A DNA stretch of 64,000 nucleotides from Scalesia atractyloides (lineage: Eukaryota > Streptophyta > Magnoliopsida > Asterales > Asteraceae). Below are positions 32,863 to 45,443 of the stretch, piece after piece. The stretch lies in the NCBI GenBank assembly GCA_947069175.1, contig CAMTDV010000007.1, positions 54,827,583-54,891,582 of the forward strand, read 5' to 3'. The number at the start of each line of letters is the position of its first letter. The stretch's first letter is position 1. Made by a program: the position numbers and the translations under genes. The notes under the pieces are model-generated. The model was not told the DNA's origin. It did not search any database and saw only the letters and a program-made list of their open reading frames with translations.

Positions 32863-35800
32863 GGTTATTAAACCACGTTAACATTAAAGAGCGGGTAAAA
32901 GACCGTTAGTGGTAAAAGAGAAACCGTAAGCAAAATAACTAGGAACAAATTAACCTAGTTAATAACATATATATAAGTAACAAGACAATGAGTTGTGGTC
33001 TTATATAATCAAAAACTAAACTTGAGGGATTAAAGTTGCCACAAAAATAAACTTGTGTTTTAAAAACACAAAAATTAAGACACAACACACATAGTAAATG
33101 TGTGTTGGTCGATTATCAGGAGATGAAGACTAGGGAAACCCTAGTTCTTCCAAGAATCAACAAATTGAAGGTTCAATTCTAACCTCAAATCAATGCATGA
33201 ACGCATATAAACGATCACCTAAACGAGGCGATCATGAGGTATGTCTCAACACTTAGATTGGTGAAAGTCATGACTTGAGACAAGTAGAATACTTGCAATT
33301 GGATAGTTGGATTATGATCCAAAGATGAATTTGAATGTTTATTATGCTTAATTTTGTTGGACATCATGAAATTATGAGATGATTGAGATAAATTACTTGT
33401 AAGTGATTAACAAGTAGATAATGAAGTAGGTTTTGATAACATGATAAAGTAGCTGATATACATGTGCTTAGAATCATCATACATGATTATAATAGCAAGA
33501 ATACCTGAATATTCTATGAGTTTGATTATATGTTCATACTCGCCATGGAATGGGTTTATGTATGATATAATGAAATAGATGCTATAGTCATATTAAATAA
33601 GGTTTGAAATCATCATGTGTTTATGGATGTTCAAAGTATTCGGATAAGCTTAAAGTTTGAGTAAATCCATATTTATGGTGCAATGGGATTGTTTTATAAT
33701 GACTGAAACAATCCCAAGTTCTTGTATAAGATTGATAGATTAGCATACAATGATAGAGACTATGTTAATCCGATGTTAACGATTTTATAAACTTGGTTGA
33801 GAAAAGTAGTTAAAATAGTAGCCTAAGAATAATGACAACCGGGTATTTGACGAATTGCTTAAATGAGTTGTTAAACTTAATTGTGCATTTGCGTATGTTA
33901 TTAGGCAGTTGACTTTTAAAAGTCAAACTGACCTATAATAAGATCAAATGGTAAATTTGATGTAAAGTCCGTAAGGTGGGATAGTCTTGATAAATCATGA
34001 CTAATCTAACCATTTTGCGAATGATAAACGATAGTTTGACGCTTGACAAGCTAGGTGGAGGCTTGAGAACAAGCGGGTCAAACGGAACAAGTACACGGAA
34101 AAAGGCATAATCGGATTTCAAGGTAAGTAAAGTTACATCTTTTAAGAGAACACATACTTATAGTATTGGTTAAGAATAAGGTAGATTAGCATTTGAAATA
34201 TCATGTTCCGATGCAAAGTGATTCGGGTCGGAACAAGTGAAAATGGTAAGAAACCATGATTTATGGTAAAAAGGGTAAAACGGTAAATTAGTCATGTGAT
34301 GACGAATAAATAAGGAATTTTGAAACATTACCTTATAGTGTAAACCATAATGGGTAATAAGGGGTAAAAATGGTAATCCGGTTACGAGTTGAGGATAAAT
34401 AATGAGTTTTTGTAAAAGACGCCATATGGCGTAAGTGTTAATGAGTCAAAGCGAATTAAGAAACGATTTTTAAGTAATATGATCACACAGTGTAAAACAA
34501 ATGAGCTAAATGGGTGAGATGGAAAATAATGCCATCTCAAAATGATAAACGGTCAAGTAGGCCAAACGGGTCAAATGGTGATATTATCACCATTTGCCAA
34601 TGATGACTAATGGTTGCTTGTTGAGTTTTGTGCTCATAGGAAGAATGGAGTATGACTTGCATCGCTATTAAATAGCAACTAATAGAGCAAGGTATTAAAA
34701 CGAGTCAATGCTATGATCCCGGGCCAGGTACGTGTAACGGGTCAAACTCTCAACAAGGACTTAAGGTCCGATGAGAGTTAAACGAGACTTGGATGAACAT
34801 TGGATTACCTAAAGAGAGGTATATCTAATAATTTAAATTCTAGACATTTCGTTCTTAGGAACATAGTGAAATTTTATTAGATTATGGGTTAAAGGTGCTT
34901 GTTTGGTCATAATATGCGTCTAAATGTCTTTCGTCGTAAAAAGGACTAAAATTTGACCAAAACACCCTTGAATGATGAATTGACCAAACGACCCTTGAGG
35001 GTAGTTTTAAAATGAGTTTTATAAGAAAGTATACCCTTGCGGTAGTGTAATAGTAAATGGCAGAATTCGTTTTGACTTAATGCCTCAAACGGTTTTTTCG
35101 TAAATTGTCAAATCGAATGGTAGAATTTGGAAATATATCATTTTCTATAACTAATCTACCACAAATATAGTTGTGGTGGAAAATAAATAGATATCTTAGT
35201 GTGGAAATGAGAATTAAGGAAAGAGGAAATGCGATTTAAGCTTAAGTGCTTAAATCTCTTAATGGGTCAAAACTAATATGAGCATAAACCGGAATGGATG
35301 CGTAATTCATAAGAAATAAGAATCCGGGTTAAGAATTTTGGGTTAAATAGGTAAGAAAACATTTTACGGACATTTAGAAATAAGTTTCATAGGAAATAGA
35401 TGAAAATTGAATAGGTTACGGAACTTTCGTAATAAAAACGGTAAGACGGATATACTTGCGGTAGACCACTTTAAGCTACGGTGGCCAACCGTAGCTTATG
35501 GTAGACAACTGCTGAACGAAAGTAGAGAATAGTGTTATACGAATACGTCTCCATAAGTCCAAGGTCATGTTTAAATGTACGGGACTTGAAACTGGTCGAA
35601 CGTACAAGCAAAACGACACAGCAACGAATCTGCTGCAGAAGATGGCGTCGCCGACGCAGCTTCTTGGTCCGACGTCCTAAATTACTGCCTACGGCAGTAA
35701 AGCTCCGACATAACAAATGATAAGGCATCTCCGACGCGGCATACTGCCGTCGCCGATGCCACCTCAGAAGTTAAATTTTCTGTTTTGATTATTTTGACAA

Positions 35801-36054
35801 GTCGGTTATGTTGTGCTTTTCGGTTATTTGCTATAATACTAATATTTTGCAAATATCCAGTTTAAGGTAATCGCGAGCATCTTTGGATGACGATCAAGCT
35901 CAATGAAGAACCGAACACGATCAAAGCTCAAGCTTCCGCTCTTAGTTTTATTGTTTAATAAGTTCGAAAGTATGTAGTGATGTATATTCGCATTTATATA
36001 TTTAAATGCGAAATTTTTAATAGAAATTTAAATATTTTAAGATAGGGTCTTACA
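32863..36054 (+). mobile_element. Right part of A2 LTR
   Basis: It is collinear with 816-4126 of A1. It has a single copy of the block that is duplicated in A1 and about 270 bp (35060-35340) absent from A1. It contains the same perfect palindrome caaatggtgata-t-tatcaccatttg at 34572-34596. Confidence 0.8.
35469..35765 (+). promoter_or_regulatory. Palindrome-rich GC segment of A2
   Basis: The inverted repeat taagctacggt-ggcca-accgtagctta recurs here (35472-35498), then ggcgtcgccgacg at 35644-35656 and actgccgtcgccgatgcc. Compared with A1, single bases differ but the first stem is unchanged. Confidence 0.4.
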
Positions 36055-36669
36055 CTTTCGCTTAGCATTTTAGCACTGATTTTTGCAATGGCTTTACCCT
36101 TACCTTTTTCAATGCATTTTCTTTTGTTATGTCCAGTTACCTTACAATTACTACAAGTCATTTGAATTCCATTTGTTGTCAGTTTTCCTGGGTTTATAAG
36201 ATCTTCATGTGGATCTTTCCTTCTATTTTCCTTTGGTCGGCGAGGAGCAAATTTGATTGAAGGTCGGTCCAAAGGAAAACTAACACATGGCCAGTACCTT
36301 CAATAGGCAAAGGTGGAATTGTGAATTCATAAAACTTCATGTATGTTTCCTTATGGCAACAGTCATGAACATACACCCCGACATTCTCGTTTAGAAACGC
36401 GACCACTACACACATATGCTTAAATAGTATACACGTTAAGTCCCACTTTTTGCAAGTACATGTTTTGTTATTCATGTCCACAAAAACATAATCTAAATCC
36501 TTTAATTTGAACACATTCGATGATGATACGTATACTTCACATATATATGCCCAATATTCCTCTTTATCAAGCTTCAATTGTATCCTAGGGCACACAACTG
36601 TATCTTTAGTAGCCATTTGTATATGCTTTATAGTTAGCCTACTGATGTCTGTCGTAAGGAACATACAAA

Positions 36670-37955
36670 AACCAACTAAACTATGTAGATAGGATACGTC
36701 GGATATCGAACTAGAGGAGGATTGTGGAAAGTGTTGTAATACTAAATATCGATTATCTATTACTTGAAAAAAAACTTAGTTGTGGATGTTGTTGATTATA
36801 TAAATTAGACATACTAAAATTTAAGATATTTATCAATAAGAGAAACAACGGTTCCTCCGAATTTCAGATTGGTAGATAGACTACAATTACGTGTTTAATC
36901 AAAGCACTTACATAGACTTAAGTGCTAATCTAATTAACCAATGGTGATGCTCACAGACTAAGTACTTCGGTTAATACATAATGGAAGGTTATCACATGAA
37001 CATCAATCATAATTACTAACCCTAATCCCACCTCAAATATATCCCAATTCCTAGAACTTTTGGGAATTGAATGATTAAAGATTAAAGTTAATGAAATGTA
37101 ATCAATTACAATCAGTTAATCAAATCGACGGGTGAAAAGCATCGAATGCTTAGATCACCAAGTTCAAACATAATCAAACACATAAAAGTATCTAACTTAC
37201 ACAAATCCTCCATCCGGAGGAAACCATAAGACAACTAGCCGCTCATCTCGCACACATGGTCTTCAAAAACTTGAGAGATTGACGAATTCGTGGTTGCAAG
37301 GATGGATGTTATGGGAAACAATGATGATAGAGGAGGAAAAGCCTTGAACTTTTGAGCCGTAGAAGTCAAATGTCCGTCCTTGATATGTTGATGAATGCAT
37401 TAAACAAAACCCTAATAATTATATAAATACTTCAGGCGCGTGTGTTTTCTCATTACTGATTGTAAGCTACGGTCAACAGACCGTAAGCTACGGTCGGAAT
37501 TCTCTGAATTTGATTTTGCTAGACCGTAAGCTACGGCCACACACCGTAGGTTACGGTCAAGAGCTTCTTGATATTCTCTTCTGAGGTCAAGCAGACCGTA
37601 AGCTACGGTCGGCCGACTGTAAGATACGGCATGATTCATCACTTCCCATTCTTTTCCATATCAACTTTCAATTAATGACTCGTAAGCCCCTCAACTTCTA
37701 GTCCTTCCTTTTCTTGTGTTTTCGAGTTATATCTTGGCCCGAACAAGTCCCGGTTTGTATTTTTTGCTTCCAAATCCATCACAAATGTTCCTGCATCATC
37801 TCTAACCTTCTTAACTCTACCGAATTAAATGATTAACCTGCAAAACCACTAGTTCTCGTAGTTATCTCATTCAATGCATATATTCACTCAAAACAAACTA
37901 AACACATAGAATACGATCATTAACGCTCGGGTTTCACCCTCTCCATCACCTACTC
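36670..37955 (-). mobile_element. Element F: Athila-like LTR, probably solo, inside the MULE
   Basis: It has B-like LTR words (actagccgctcatctcgcac compares with attagccgctcatggtgcac of B), which puts it on the minus strand. The right edge is taken at tactca (37955). The left edge is uncertain, between about 36670 and 36840, and I could not confirm a target-site duplication. It carries a TATA-like sequence (attatataaata, about 37418-37429) and the palindrome array just beyond it. It encodes no protein. Confidence 0.55.
37418..37629 (-). promoter_or_regulatory. Array of gaccgtaagctacggtc palindromes with TATA box (LTR F)
   Basis: Six copies lie in 170 bp: 37461-37474 (partial), 37479-37495, 37522-37538, 37543-37558, 37594-37610 and 37615-37629 (decayed). 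The full word is a 7-bp stem around agc. On the minus strand the array ends about 30-40 bp upstream of a TATA-like sequence. Confidence 0.7.
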
Positions 37956-39720
37956 ATTATTGATAACCTGATATCTTCTAACATGTTAGTATGTTAAGAT
38001 CTAACTATTGTTCCTTTAGAAGTCTTTGCCATTTGTTTATGTTGACATCACGTTTTGTGTGATTGTTAAGAAAGCACCTTGAAAACCATTTAGGATTCTA
38101 TTTCATGAATGCATCTACTACATTCGTTCGCAATTCTTTCTTCTCCTTGATAACATCATTATAGTTGGCCTCACAATATTCCCTAGTTGCCTTCTAGAAA
38201 ACTCCCATTTAACTCTTCACCCTTGAACTTTTTATGTCAGTTTGAAAAAATGTGCCATGCACAATTTTTATGCTCAACATTATTCCACAACAATGAAACA
38301 TTATTAAGTTTTCCTATAATTGTTAGAATTTATCTAAAGTATAAGTAACATACCAAAAAGTAGAGCGACGCCTTCTATTGGTCAGATATGAGTGTCCAAT
38401 TCTTCATACCATTATTGATCTCTATACATTTTCTCAATTCATCCATAAACCATTCTTAGTTGTCATTGTTCTCACCTTCAACCCCTCCCCAGGTTACAAG
38501 GTACATTTGGTCATGAGCATCCGTTCCTATGGCAGCCAACAATATACCTCTTAGAAATGTTTTAAGAAAACATTCATCTAGATATAACACTTTCCTGCAA
38601 CCTACCAAATACCCTTCTTGACTGCATAAAAACACATAAAAATCCTAGAAAATATCTCCAACGTTGAATCTGGATCTTGATTAATGAAGACTGGTAGGGC
38701 AGTTGACAATTCAAATGTTGAGCATGGATTTGCATTCCTTAAAACTGCCAAGTATGATCCAAGTTTTTGTAGTGACACCTCATTGACCCATGAAGTTTCT
38801 GATGTGCAGACCTCATAAGCTATCCATTTATCCATGAGCACTTTATACTTTTTGTTAACTGCTACTTAGATCTCTTTAGAATGCTAGTGTAGCTTAGCTG
38901 TTAATATTGGCAAGAACTCATTAGCTACAAAATAAGAAGTCAATTGTCTATTCTTTAACATGTTACTCATGCATTTTGTGTTGTTTTTTTTAAACAATAC
39001 AACAAGCCTTGCCCTTATGTTATGAACAGAACAAATGGAAATGACAACCTTTCACACAATTGACACCTATACGACCTCCTCTATTCTTGTTACTAATTAA
39101 AATATACATATTTCTACCATTTAACACAACATACTTTCCAACTGCCTCTTTAAAAGTATTCTAGTAAGGAACCTTTTCCAACAAGCCCTTCAAACTTATT
39201 CCAGTCAGTTTAGTCATCTGTGACTGGAAACATCCTCTCTTTACTTGTTCCCTCGATGTCATCATCTTCACTTCTCCCCAGGTGAGTTAATATTAGCATA
39301 AGAATCCTCATAATTGCTACAAGCCTAAATGTGAACCCACTGCATCAACATGTCCTTTCTAAGCCCCATCAACCAATTTACCTTGTACATCAGTAGGTTC
39401 CATTAAACACTCCGTAAGCAAGTTCTTTTTTATACAACATCTTCTTCATTCACATTTTGTATCGCAACAATTGAATCTCTCTACTCTTCATCATCTATGT
39501 CTGACCCACAATAATTACATCATCATCCAAAATTACCATCATATGACTCATCATAATCTGAACCCTCTTCATCTGAACCTTTCTCATCTGACCTACCACT
39601 AATTAATTGATCTTCAAAATTGAAAGGACCACCTTCCTTATTTGAACCATTATCAATTGTGTCTAGTGGTGGTTCAACTTTTCTAGCTATAGCTTAGTGT
39701 ACCTCATACTAGCAAGTGTT

Positions 39721-40550
39721 ATCAGTAAATTAAATAACGCACCAGGGAAAATAAAATCTCTCTTAATGTAACATTGATGCCAATAAATCAAGAGAAGATC
39801 TTGCCTACATAGTAATTGTTCATGAATATGCACTTATTACGGTTAAACATCATGGGTTTAGAACATTTGTGGGGGCCTTCAGTTTTTATAATGTCCTGTC
39901 TCGAAATACCCACAAGAGTAATAAACTAATGGTTTTTGCTAGTAACACCAAAACAACTTGACATGTTTAAAGAAATGGCCAACCATGTGACAATTCCATC
40001 ATAAAAGTTATCTGTTAATTGCAAAACTAGTTTGAGTTCAACATACTTGATGTTGAACGTTGATAATATATATGTACATAAATATGTTTTTAGACGGCTT
40101 AAGTAACAAGATGCTCAATATAATAGTTTTCCAAGAGAGAAACTATGAGTTAGCTTTGAATATATGTCAGAAGTTGAAAGGTATTAATTGACTTAACAGA
40201 GTTTTTATACCAAATAAAATATCCCACATCAAATAAGTTTTTCAAAATTTTCATGACGAGGAGAATGTGATCAAGGAGATAGCTAGTAAGATGATTTTAG
40301 AGCATAACACATATTGGTCATTTAATAATGAGTTTATATGAGTAGGATCCTTATTACAAGTTGACAATGATAGAGTATTCTTTTCCAAGATATGGTTCGA
40401 AAAAGGCGTGAAGGATAAAATTGAATAACAAAGAAAAATTAGATATGATTTTTTAAGGGCTATAAATAGGCATAACTTTTTTCATACAATAGTATTTAAA
40501 AAAATACATCAAATTTATGAAAGATAATAAAATTCTCTTTAATTTTGTAT
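39721..40550. other. AT-rich DNA without recognised gene
   Basis: The stretch has short coding-like patches on the plus strand near 40250-40500, but no domain that I recognise and several stops. It may belong to the MULE flank or an older repeat. Confidence 0.4.
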
Positions 40551-40555
40551 AACTT

Positions 40556-42251
40556 TGATGTATTGCAAAATACATCTATTTATCATGTATAGTTTGTACG
40601 ATTTTCACATTCGTTTGTTTCGGTTCTTAGGTAGAATTAGTTTCTTTTGATAGTTTGTGTGTTTGCAGGTCTCGGTTGCTGAAAAGAGAAGAAAACGCTT
40701 AAAATCTGCTGGAAAAGTGTTAGCAACGAGAATCGGGTTGAAGCGTAGCTGAACAGGAACGAAAATCGAGAAAAGCTGGAAAAGACCCTCCGTCGCGCTA
40801 CGCGACCCCGAAGTGGATAGGCCGTCGCACTACACGACGGCATTAAAAAATGATTTTTGGTTGTGAAGCGCCACAGTACGCGACGCATGTTGAGTATACC
40901 TGTCGTGCTACGCGACGGGGGTGTTGATCGCAGCAAAGTCGTTTTGAAGCTGGATTCCTTGCTGAAAGTTATATATAAACATCTTTATCATGCAAGTTAA
41001 CCTAGTTACGATCTTGGACGAATTAAGGTGAACTCAGCAGCGATTTTAGCAAGGTTTTGAAGCTTAGAAAGCACGGGAATCATTCGGTAGGAGCTAGAAG
41101 TCGAGGAATTGGAGATTTAACGGGTTTTGACTTCCTGGTTTACTTTGTTCTTCATTTTCTTACTTTTGTCAATGAATTCTTTGTTTAAGATTTTTATTTT
41201 GATTTTCACAACCATGATTCTTGGCTAAATACCTTAAACTACTTAGGTTGAGATAAAAACTTGCTAAAGTTTAGATTTTTATCGGTTTCTAATGTTGATC
41301 ATGGATTTTCTTTGAAAAGTAAAAAACTTTGGTTCTTTGATTTGGTGTGTTTGCGTACCTTTACCTGATTATCGATTGTTTATTTGTTTCACATGAATTC
41401 TGATAAATTTCTTTCATATAATGGATTTGTGTTGATTATTGGGTCCTTGCGGGTTTGGGTAATCTTTTGGTGAATTGGCCAAGAAACCATAGAAACAATA
41501 TTCAAAAGCTAATTCAGTTTAGATATTCTACTAACTTTAGTCACTGTAAAGTGCTAGGTTATTAATAGGTCTAGGTGGGTAAATTGCTAGGATTAGGTTT
41601 TGTAAAAAGCCGGTTTTAGTTGCCTTGCCATTTATCTTGTCTATTAAACCAAATCTAGTTCTTCGTTGCCTTAGACTTTCCAATGTGAGGTAGTTTGTCA
41701 CTTTAGGGCACTTTTCTAGAAAGTTAGATAACCGTAAGAGAGTTTATTTAAATGGTAGTCGTAACAATCCTTTAGAGTTCCATAGGTGTCTTCCCGAGAA
41801 GATTTGGGGGTCCTGTTCGGTTTCTCTTAGGATTTAGCACTTAAAGACCCTGGTTCATATCACGTTATTATACGATAGAAAGCCATTCGATAGCAACTGG
41901 GATTCCAACCTAGGTAGTCCTTTATCATCTCTGAGTTCAACCTTAGTTCCAAGTCGCGTTTAGTACGTCTTAGTTAATTAATATTTAATGTAATTGCAAT
42001 TTAGGATTTTAGAAACCCCCAAACATAAAAACAATTAGTTTCGTGTCCATGTCAGTCTAGGTCTAGATAGAGTTTAGTTAACGTAGTAAAATAGAGTCTC
42101 ATGGGTTAGATATCCGAACTTACTTTACTAGAGTCGATCGGTTCACTTGTCGATTAATCGTTTAGTCGAGTTTTAGAGAGTCTAGAGTATTACTTCGTGT
42201 CTAGATTAGGTTAATTTATGTTGTTTTTATTAAACCACTTTAAACACATCA
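40556..42251 (+). mobile_element. Element G: solo LTR with perfect 5-bp target-site duplication
   Basis: It starts TGATGTATTGC and ends AACACATCA, so the termini are TGATG...CATCA. Flanks are aactt at 40551-40555 and aactt at 42252-42256. There is a TATA box (tatataaa, 40972-40979) with a palindrome array before it. The downstream part is like Athila LTRs in composition. No internal region remains, so it is the product of LTR-LTR recombination. Confidence 0.85.
40791..40979 (+). promoter_or_regulatory. Hairpin array and TATA box of LTR G
   Basis: Four variants of a 15-18 nt inverted repeat occur: cgtcgcgctacgcgacc (40791-40807; 6-bp stem around cta), cgtcgcactacacgacgg (40823-40840), gcgccacagtacgcgacgc (40868-40886, decayed) and tgtcgtgctacgcgacgg (40901-40918). 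The TATA box starts at 40972. Confidence 0.7.
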
Positions 42252-42256
42252 AACTT

Positions 42257-45200
42257 TGTAGAAAAAAATACTACCATAGAAAAATTATACTCGTTTAAAA
42301 ATCATGGTGAAAAAAAAGGAAAAAGTTGAAGCCTCTCTAGACTACGGCAGTTGTGTAGCGTCTCTAGAGAGGCTTCATACCCTATTTTCGTGATTTGTGT
42401 GGGTCAATACTAATTTCGTTATTTCCTCTTCTTTAAAACATATCGTTTATTTTTAAACCAACACTCCTACGGTTTTTAAATGGTCATAAATTTTCATACG
42501 TTAATATTAAAAAAAAGGTACAATAATGAGTATTTTATTCTCTTTAGTTTGAATATGTATTGCTATGATTTTTTTTTATATTTTAAAAATTAACATGTTA
42601 TGTGATTGCTAGTGTTTGTGTTCCTCATCGCGCATACAGACACACCACTACACACACATTATATTATAATACATATAAGGAAGACAAAATCTACTTTTAC
42701 GTAGTTTTAAAAATTTACAACTTTTAAAACATATTGTTGGGACTCTTGCCAATCAATCTATCAAAATTGAGATTATTAAAATCCAATTTTCTTTGAAATA
42801 ACAATGTTTTTGTTTGGTAATCCATCATTTAACAAAATTATGTATATTATGATAACTAAATTATAAATTTATGTAAACTTGGTTTGTATGGTTAAATGTG
42901 AAATAAACACGAAGAAGTTATAATAAAAATTTACATAATTAACAAAATTATATTATGATAACTAAATTTTAAATTTATGTAAACTTGGTAATAAACACAA
43001 AGAAATTATAATAACAATTTACATAAATAAAACATTTATTTTAAACTTTTTGTCATAAAAATAATTGTAATTGAAAACCCACGTAATGTCTTATTTATTT
43101 ATTATAAATACTTTTGAATAGAAGATAACCATGATTATCTATGGAGATTAGTACGCTAATAAAAAGAATTGTTTGCAAAATTGGTTGTAATGAGATAAGT
43201 GATAAAATCCTAATATTTAGTCTTATTTTTTTTATAACATGTGAATGCTTCGAAAATTGTTGTAATGAGATAAATGATAAATTCCTAAAATTTTAGTCTT
43301 ATTTTTTTATAACATGTGAATGTTGTGAAAAGCTTTCCTTCCAAATCTTCAATCAAATCAATAGAGAACACGTGACACATGTAGATATTATTTATTTTAT
43401 TAAACAGTATGTCTATTTGTGTTGATTTTTTAATTTACATATCAAATTCATTGTATCTATATTATTTTAGTGATTAATATATATTTAAAGTTTCACATAT
43501 ATTGTTATATATTATTTCAGTGAGAATTTCTTAAACTAATGCATTTTAGTTTTCTTATGTGAACAAAACTTATATCAACTAGTAGCCTTTTTCTAGTAGT
43601 TTTGTTATGCAGAAAATGAAATTTTCTTTTGTTAGAAATGATTTTTTTATTTTTATATATGTATTTGATAAGGTTAAGTATATTTCATATATAACTTATC
43701 TTTTGATCTTCTATCATCTTAAAATTTACATTATATTAAGCAATTATAATAATGATATGTATATATCTTATCATATGCCTTAAATTTCATTCACAACATA
43801 CATTAAACTTATATGATTTTACAACCTTTGTATTGTTTTAATGTGCCGTTATTAAACATGTGTGATAAACTCGTTCACAACAATGCGTTAAAACTGCAAA
43901 GTATGACACATGTGTGATTAAATGATTCACACCAATAAATTAAATTTGCAAAGTAATACATATTATTATAATGGTTTTTGGCATGTTATGAAAATGTGTT
44001 TAGATAACCGTTATAATAGTGATTCATAAAGTTTGATGCACAATTCTAATGGTTTTGATGCATCATCACAAACCGGTCCAGATTTCGTGGCATCGTATGA
44101 TCATGTTTTTTTCAATCGAATGTATCACTAAAGATTGTGGTTTGATGAATCGTTGTGATTGACAATGCATTAAACCCCATTAAAGTACTCGTTTTAACAT
44201 ATGGCATACGAATTAAGACATAAAATGTGAAAATTTATGGTCTAATTTTGTTTATTTATAAGAAGAAGCATAATAAAAATATTTCATATTAAAAGGTTAC
44301 ATAATTTTTGTCTTTATTTGAATCTAAATTTAAAAAGTGAATACGTATAACTTGCTTTTGTTGTCCTTTCTTGTACATTCAGAAATAATTGACTCTTGTA
44401 TGTGTAAATTAATTTTTATCTCACAGTTAACATAAAAAAAGGTTCTCCATACCATTTCGGCCATATTTAATAGCTACTAATTTCATTTTTGGTAATTAAA
44501 TAAATAATGATAAAAAATATTACACAGACAATAGGACATATACCTACAAATGTTATTTTAATTTCTTATTCTTATATTATTAATATATAAGCAATGTTAC
44601 AGACAAAACAATCGCAATTCGAATGTATATAAAAGGTATAGTAAAGTTTGAGTGGTCAACTTCTTTGGTTATTTGTTAACCATAAATTAGTTGTATACTT
44701 ATAATGTTTTCATTAACTACACAATAAAAAATTATAGATATAGTGACGACAAAAGCATTATATTGGAGCTTCACCATTACCTGAGAAGAAATTTTGTTCA
44801 TCCAAGATATATATTGATATATTAATATCAGCTTGGAAATAAATCGTTTGAGACATATTAGCAAGCCTTATAACAATGGTTGCTTCTAAGTCTTCTTTTA
44901 GCACAAGCGGTTAAAATGGTAAATTCTCGTCCAAGTACATTGAAAGCAACGATGTGTGCTCAAAGTTGGTTGCCGAATAAGAGATAATTTCATTTGGCTG
45001 CACATAAAAATGATTATATACACACATATGTATGTAAAATATGACAAAATAAAATATATACACACTAAATTATGTTGCATTTTAAAGAAACACAACTTGT
45101 TCGTATGAAATCGAAGGATATTCTCAAATAATTGAGTATGATTATGATGATGGTGATGGGGTAAATATATATTTAAAGTTTCAAATTTATTGTATTGATT

Positions 45201-45438
45201 ATTGTAGTGATGATCTCTTAAATGGTGTATTCCTTTTTTTATATAGTTTTATGGAAGAGCTTTCAGGGAATGTATGTGAAAAAAAAGCAACTGTTTTCAA
45301 TACCTTTATTATGTACAAAATAAAAACTTTCTTTTTGGAATATTGTATTTAGTGATCGTATTTATATTTTATATGCCAAAAACTTATCTTTTGAATATTA
45401 TTTTAGGTAGTTCATACGTTTTACGGTGATGGTGATAT
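42257..45438. other. AT-rich intergenic DNA, no gene seen
   Basis: No open frame with a recognised domain. It holds a hairpin at 42327-42377 and a segment (44580-44760) related to 57960-58130. The rest is low-complexity A/T runs. Confidence 0.6.
42327..42377. repeat. Perfect 15-bp inverted repeat with GC-rich stem
   Basis: The arms are tgaagcctctctaga and its complement tctagagaggcttca, separated by about 20 bases that can add a short ctac/gtag stem. It is isolated in AT-rich DNA and not in any LTR I can see. Confidence 0.75.
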
Positions 45439-45443
45439 TACAT

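Larger units (their letters stand above)
22380..36054 (+). mobile_element. Second LTR of family A (A2), split by B sequences
   Basis: It starts TGTAACACCCC at 22380 and ends GGGTCTTACA at 36054. The A part is 22380-22407 plus 32863-36054, interrupted by B. A duplicate of the A segment also stands at 23798-24739. After 36054 there is no primer site but a transposase reading frame, so this is the outer 3' end of the A unit. Confidence 0.75.
36055..39720 (-). pseudogene. MULE (Mutator-like) transposase, split and truncated
   Basis: The transposase cuts and joins Mutator-type DNA elements. In minus order: a MuDR N-terminal type region near 39000-39200 (FKEAVGKYVVLNGRNMYI, GGRIGVNCVKGCHFH), a DDE core near 38450-38640 (GCRKVLYLDECFLKTFLRGI, LLAAIGTDAHDQMYLV) preceded by FSRIFMCFYAVKKGIW, a SWIM zinc finger (CTCKKWDLTCILFKHM, 36400-36470), YVHDCCHKETYMKFY, and a knuckle CSNCKVTGHNKRKC (36120-36160). 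F splits it between core and SWIM. The C-terminus ends at 36055, where A2 starts. Stops and frameshifts are common. No terminal inverted repeats can be assigned. Confidence 0.85.

Noticed and set aside
42327..42377. microRNA precursor
   Set aside because: The stem is only 15-19 bp, below the usual length of a plant precursor.
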